Shown here: one piece after another, positions 62,148-64,000 of the stretch
Numbering within the stretch: position 1 is the stretch's first letter
How the letters are laid out: each line of letters begins with the position of its first letter
DNA from: JBNRMR01 sp050942895
GTDB taxonomy: Bacteria > Bacillota > Clostridia > Christensenellales > UBA1750
Direction of reading: 5' to 3'
DNA: 64,000 nt
Assembly (NCBI GenBank): GCA_050942895.1
Contig: JBMNOE010000004.1
Span: 1-64,000 of the forward strand
The notes under the pieces: generated by a model
Database searches by the model: none
Told to the model about the DNA's origin: nothing
The model's input: the letters and a program-made list of their open reading frames with translations, nothing else
Made by a program: the position numbers and the translations under genes

Positions 62148-62539
62148 AGCGCCACCCCCCAACGGCGCTTTAAGTTGATATATATTAGGGGCTTGCCATT
62201 TATTTCGGCGGGCAGATGGGCTGCGTCATTTGTCACCAGCAAAATTGCGCTTATGCCCTCGCAGCCGAAGTAGCGGGAAAGCTGCTCCATCAGCACTTTG
62301 CGGGGCCTTTTTCTGGCCTTGATTTCGACGGCCACACCGCCTTTCAGCAAAAAGTCCACACGGCAGCCTTTTCCGCAAAGGGCTTCTTTTTTATATTCTA
62401 TTTTATTTGATGAAAAGGCTTCGGCCACCATGTTTTGCAGTTCGAGCTCGTCGATGACGGCCGGAGGACGCAAGGCATATATGGCCTGAGCGGCGCTGTT
62501 GATTATTTGCATATTGTTTTCCATAATATAACAATCCAT
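62144..62539 (-). CDS. PD-(D/E)XK nuclease-like protein (VRR-NUC type possible)
   Basis: A 131-residue protein with the nuclease core CRVDFLLKGGVAVEIKARK: Asp62, then Glu72-x-Lys74 in the D...ExK arrangement, and an upstream conserved Glu in EAFSSN. It has the size of a solitary PD-(D/E)XK or VRR-NUC domain, which in phages often precedes an SNF2-type helicase just as here. Start could also be ATG 62524. It is the first gene of the two-gene unit. Confidence 0.7.
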   Translation of the reverse strand: MDCYIMENNMQIINSAAQAIYALRPPAVIDELELQNMVAEAFSSNKIEYKKEALCGKGCRVDFLLKGGVAVEIKARKRPRKVLMEQLSRYFGCEGISAILLVTNDAAHLPAEINGKPLIYINLKRRWGVAL

Positions 62540-62580
62540 TTTTTCTGTTGTCTTTACTCCCGCTGTAATTTTGAATTAGC

Positions 62581-62609
62581 TTGACCTGAGCAAAAAAGCC
62601 ATATACTAT
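62581..62609 (+). promoter_or_regulatory. Probable promoter of the alpha/beta hydrolase
   Basis: TTGACC, 17 bp, TACTAT, about 34 bases ahead of the hydrolase start. Confidence 0.6.
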
Positions 62610-62642
62610 ATTATACATACATTCTAATTGGAGGCGGCACTT

Positions 62643-63557
62643 ATGGCAAGGTCTTTCGAGCAAATATACAATGATGCGCCCAGGGCGGCTGTGGGCAGGC
62701 TCCTGGCTTTCAGGGAGCGATATATCCCCAAATACGAGGAGCGCCACGGCAAGCTGTACCGGGTGTGGGATGTGAATGAGGCCAAGGAGCCCTTAGGGAC
62801 GCTTGTGTTTTTGCCCTCGGCCATGGGCCATGGAGAGATCTGGTTTCCCTACATGCTGGATATGAGGGACCGTTACAGGCTGATCACCATATCCTTGGCG
62901 GACGATGAGGACCCGCAGCTACTCACAAGCGCGCTTTTGGATATTCTTTCAGGCCTTGGCGTGGACAAGATGATGATCGCGGCCAACTCGGTGGGCGGCC
63001 TTCTTGCGCAGATAATGGCCCAAAGGGCCCCGGAAAGGGTGAAGGGCCTGGCGCTGATGATGACAGGCTGCCCCGGCGAGGATTTAAGCCCCGCCATCCG
63101 GCAAAACTGGGAGCTTCGAAGGAAGCTTAAGCGGCGCTTTAGGTTTCAGTCATATTCGCCCGGCCAGAAGCTGAGCATGGCAAATAATCTGTTCGACTCC
63201 ATCTGCCCGGAAAAATATCGCGACAACTCATTGTTTTGGCTGGGCTATATAGAGGAAACCTTTGCGGAGTCGGTGTACAAGGCGCAGCATATTGCCATAA
63301 ACACCGCCCTCGTGCCGAATATTTATTCGAATTATCGGCTGAAGGCGGAAAACTTCAGCGGCGATCTTGCTGTGCTTATAGCCGAATCCGCCGACGACAA
63401 GCTCTATTCCCCAGAGGAGAAGGCATGCCTTAAGGCTCTGCACCCGCGGGCGGAAATAGTGGACCTGGGCGAAGGTGGCCAGTTTGCTTTGCAGCTTCAC
63501 GAGCAACTGGTGACCGAGGTTTTGTCGGCCTTTGCGCAAAAGGTTTTCGGGGCGTAG
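62643..63557 (+). CDS. Alpha/beta hydrolase
   Basis: A 304-residue alpha/beta hydrolase-fold protein. The nucleophile elbow is MIAANSVGGLLAQIM, with A-x-S-x-G-G in place of G-x-S-x-G; the oxyanion region is LVFLPSAMGHGEIWFPY; the likely acid is the Asp in ESADDKLYS, and the C-terminal His is in ALQLHEQL. Somewhat like maspardin-type members. The substrate is unknown. ATG 62643 follows GGAGGCGG; the upstream TTG is not needed. Confidence 0.83.
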   Translation: MARSFEQIYNDAPRAAVGRLLAFRERYIPKYEERHGKLYRVWDVNEAKEPLGTLVFLPSAMGHGEIWFPYMLDMRDRYRLITISLADDEDPQLLTSALLDILSGLGVDKMMIAANSVGGLLAQIMAQRAPERVKGLALMMTGCPGEDLSPAIRQNWELRRKLKRRFRFQSYSPGQKLSMANNLFDSICPEKYRDNSLFWLGYIEETFAESVYKAQHIAINTALVPNIYSNYRLKAENFSGDLAVLIAESADDKLYSPEEKACLKALHPRAEIVDLGEGGQFALQLHEQLVTEVLSAFAQKVFGA

Positions 63558-63604
63558 GGTCTGGGGAGAGCCGGCCTTTTTCTGCCGCTGATTTGGCCCT
63601 TTAA

Positions 63605-63634
63605 TTGACAGGGATTGCCTTAAGATGGTAATAT
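63605..63634 (+). promoter_or_regulatory. Promoter of the Lrp/AsnC gene
   Basis: TTGACA, 18 bp, TAATAT, about 75 bases ahead of the start. Confidence 0.65.
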
Positions 63635-63709
63635 AAAGAATGGATTATAATGCGCCTTTGCTTGGCGCTTTAAATCCCATTAAAATAAAAATAAACAAGG
63701 AGGATTACC

Positions 63710-64000
63710 ATGCAGCTTACAAACATCGAAAGCGCCGTCATAGACATTCTGTCTGAGAATTCACGCACCAGTGTAGCGACAATAGCCGCCATGCTGGGCA
63801 TCGAGGAGAGCGCGGCTGCGGCCGTAATCTCAGACCTTGAGACGGCCAGGGTCATAGTGGGCTACCCCGCCCTTATAAACTGGGACAAGGCCCACCGTGA
63901 CATGGTGGAGGCGATCATCGAAGTGAGGGTGACGCCCATCGCCGGATATGGCTATGACGCCATCGCCGAGCAGCTTCTGGCCTATGAGCAGGTGGAGAGC
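63710..64000 (+). CDS. Lrp/AsnC-family transcriptional regulator, cut by the window end
   Basis: The first 97 residues of an Lrp/AsnC regulator: an N-terminal helix-turn-helix (VIDILSENSRTSVATIAAMLGI ... VISDLETARVIVGYPALINWDK) and the beginning of the RAM ligand-binding domain (AIIEVRVTP). Such regulators sense amino acids. AAGGAGG lies before the ATG. The C-terminal half is beyond the window. Confidence 0.9.
   Translation, partial: MQLTNIESAVIDILSENSRTSVATIAAMLGIEESAAAAVISDLETARVIVGYPALINWDKAHRDMVEAIIEVRVTPIAGYGYDAIAEQLLAYEQVES

Noticed and set aside
1..64000. CRISPR arrays, insertion sequences and rRNA genes
   Set aside because: No regularly spaced repeats, transposase motifs or rRNA stretches were seen on reading both strands.

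Overview
The window looks like a chromosome segment of an anaerobic, probably spore-forming Clostridia-type Firmicute of middle GC content (perhaps Christensenellales-like; the lineage is inference). The signs are T-box leaders on ileS and leuS, strong GGAGG ribosome sites with frequent TTG/GTG starts, a PdaB-like spore deacetylase, an [FeFe]-hydrogenase-like protein, YesM/YesN-type regulators with an LplB/YtcP-type sugar ABC transporter, and families such as DUF975, DUF1002, DUF6054 and DUF6062. The genes are mostly intact and packed in short operons.

Layout. (1) 1-2.55 kb: a decayed prophage end beside tRNA-Val(GAC). It holds a broken barstar antitoxin, a broken phage-head/barnase fusion toxin, a broken holin, a broken DUF6273 protein and a possible integrase tail. 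(2) 2.7-6.55 kb: a YkuS-like gene, then a leftward operon lplA - CPBP protease - rlmH - uppP. (3) 6.6-8.7 kb: a repeat element, then a sensory-rhodopsin-transducer homologue, a class II aldolase and a PHP phosphoesterase. (4) 9.1-12.7 kb and 18.4-25.3 kb: two arms of an oligosaccharide (probably pectin/uronide) locus: two permeases and a binding lipoprotein; then a YesM/YesN two-component system, a Gfo/Idh protein, a PL22-like oligogalacturonide lyase and a DHDPS/KDG-aldolase-like protein. Between the arms lies the leftward T-box-controlled operon ileS - DUF6054 - methyltransferase - RluA synthase. (5) 25.4-28.8 kb: T-box-controlled leuS with an AAC(6')-like acetyltransferase. (6) 29-35.4 kb: phosphate regulon pstS-C-A-B-phoU-RR-HK behind a Pho-box-like direct repeat; PstS has a permuted domain order. 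(7) 35.5-38.6 kb: leftward SPOR protein, DRTGG protein, anti-sigma-like ATPase and hydrogenase-like protein. (8) 38.8-45.2 kb: DUF6062, CBM9-like, PdaB-like, SSB-like, ApbE, NusG-II, Gx transporter, HAD and CHAP genes. (9) 45.2-47.7 kb: a polar amino acid ABC transporter. (10) 47.9-64 kb: metabolic genes (alanine racemase, HpcH/HpaI aldolase, GalE, Ldh-type oxidoreductase), two MFS exporters, small enzymes, a second copy of the repeat element, an overlapping nuclease/SNF2-helicase pair and the start of an Lrp/AsnC regulator.

No rRNA, insertion sequence or CRISPR array was seen. The most unusual items are the ~160-bp repeat element whose hairpin stem shows a compensatory base-pair swap, the permuted PstS, the decayed phage-derived RNase toxin/antitoxin pair, and the nuclease-SNF2 pair. 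All family calls are by eye from conserved motifs; no database search was run.
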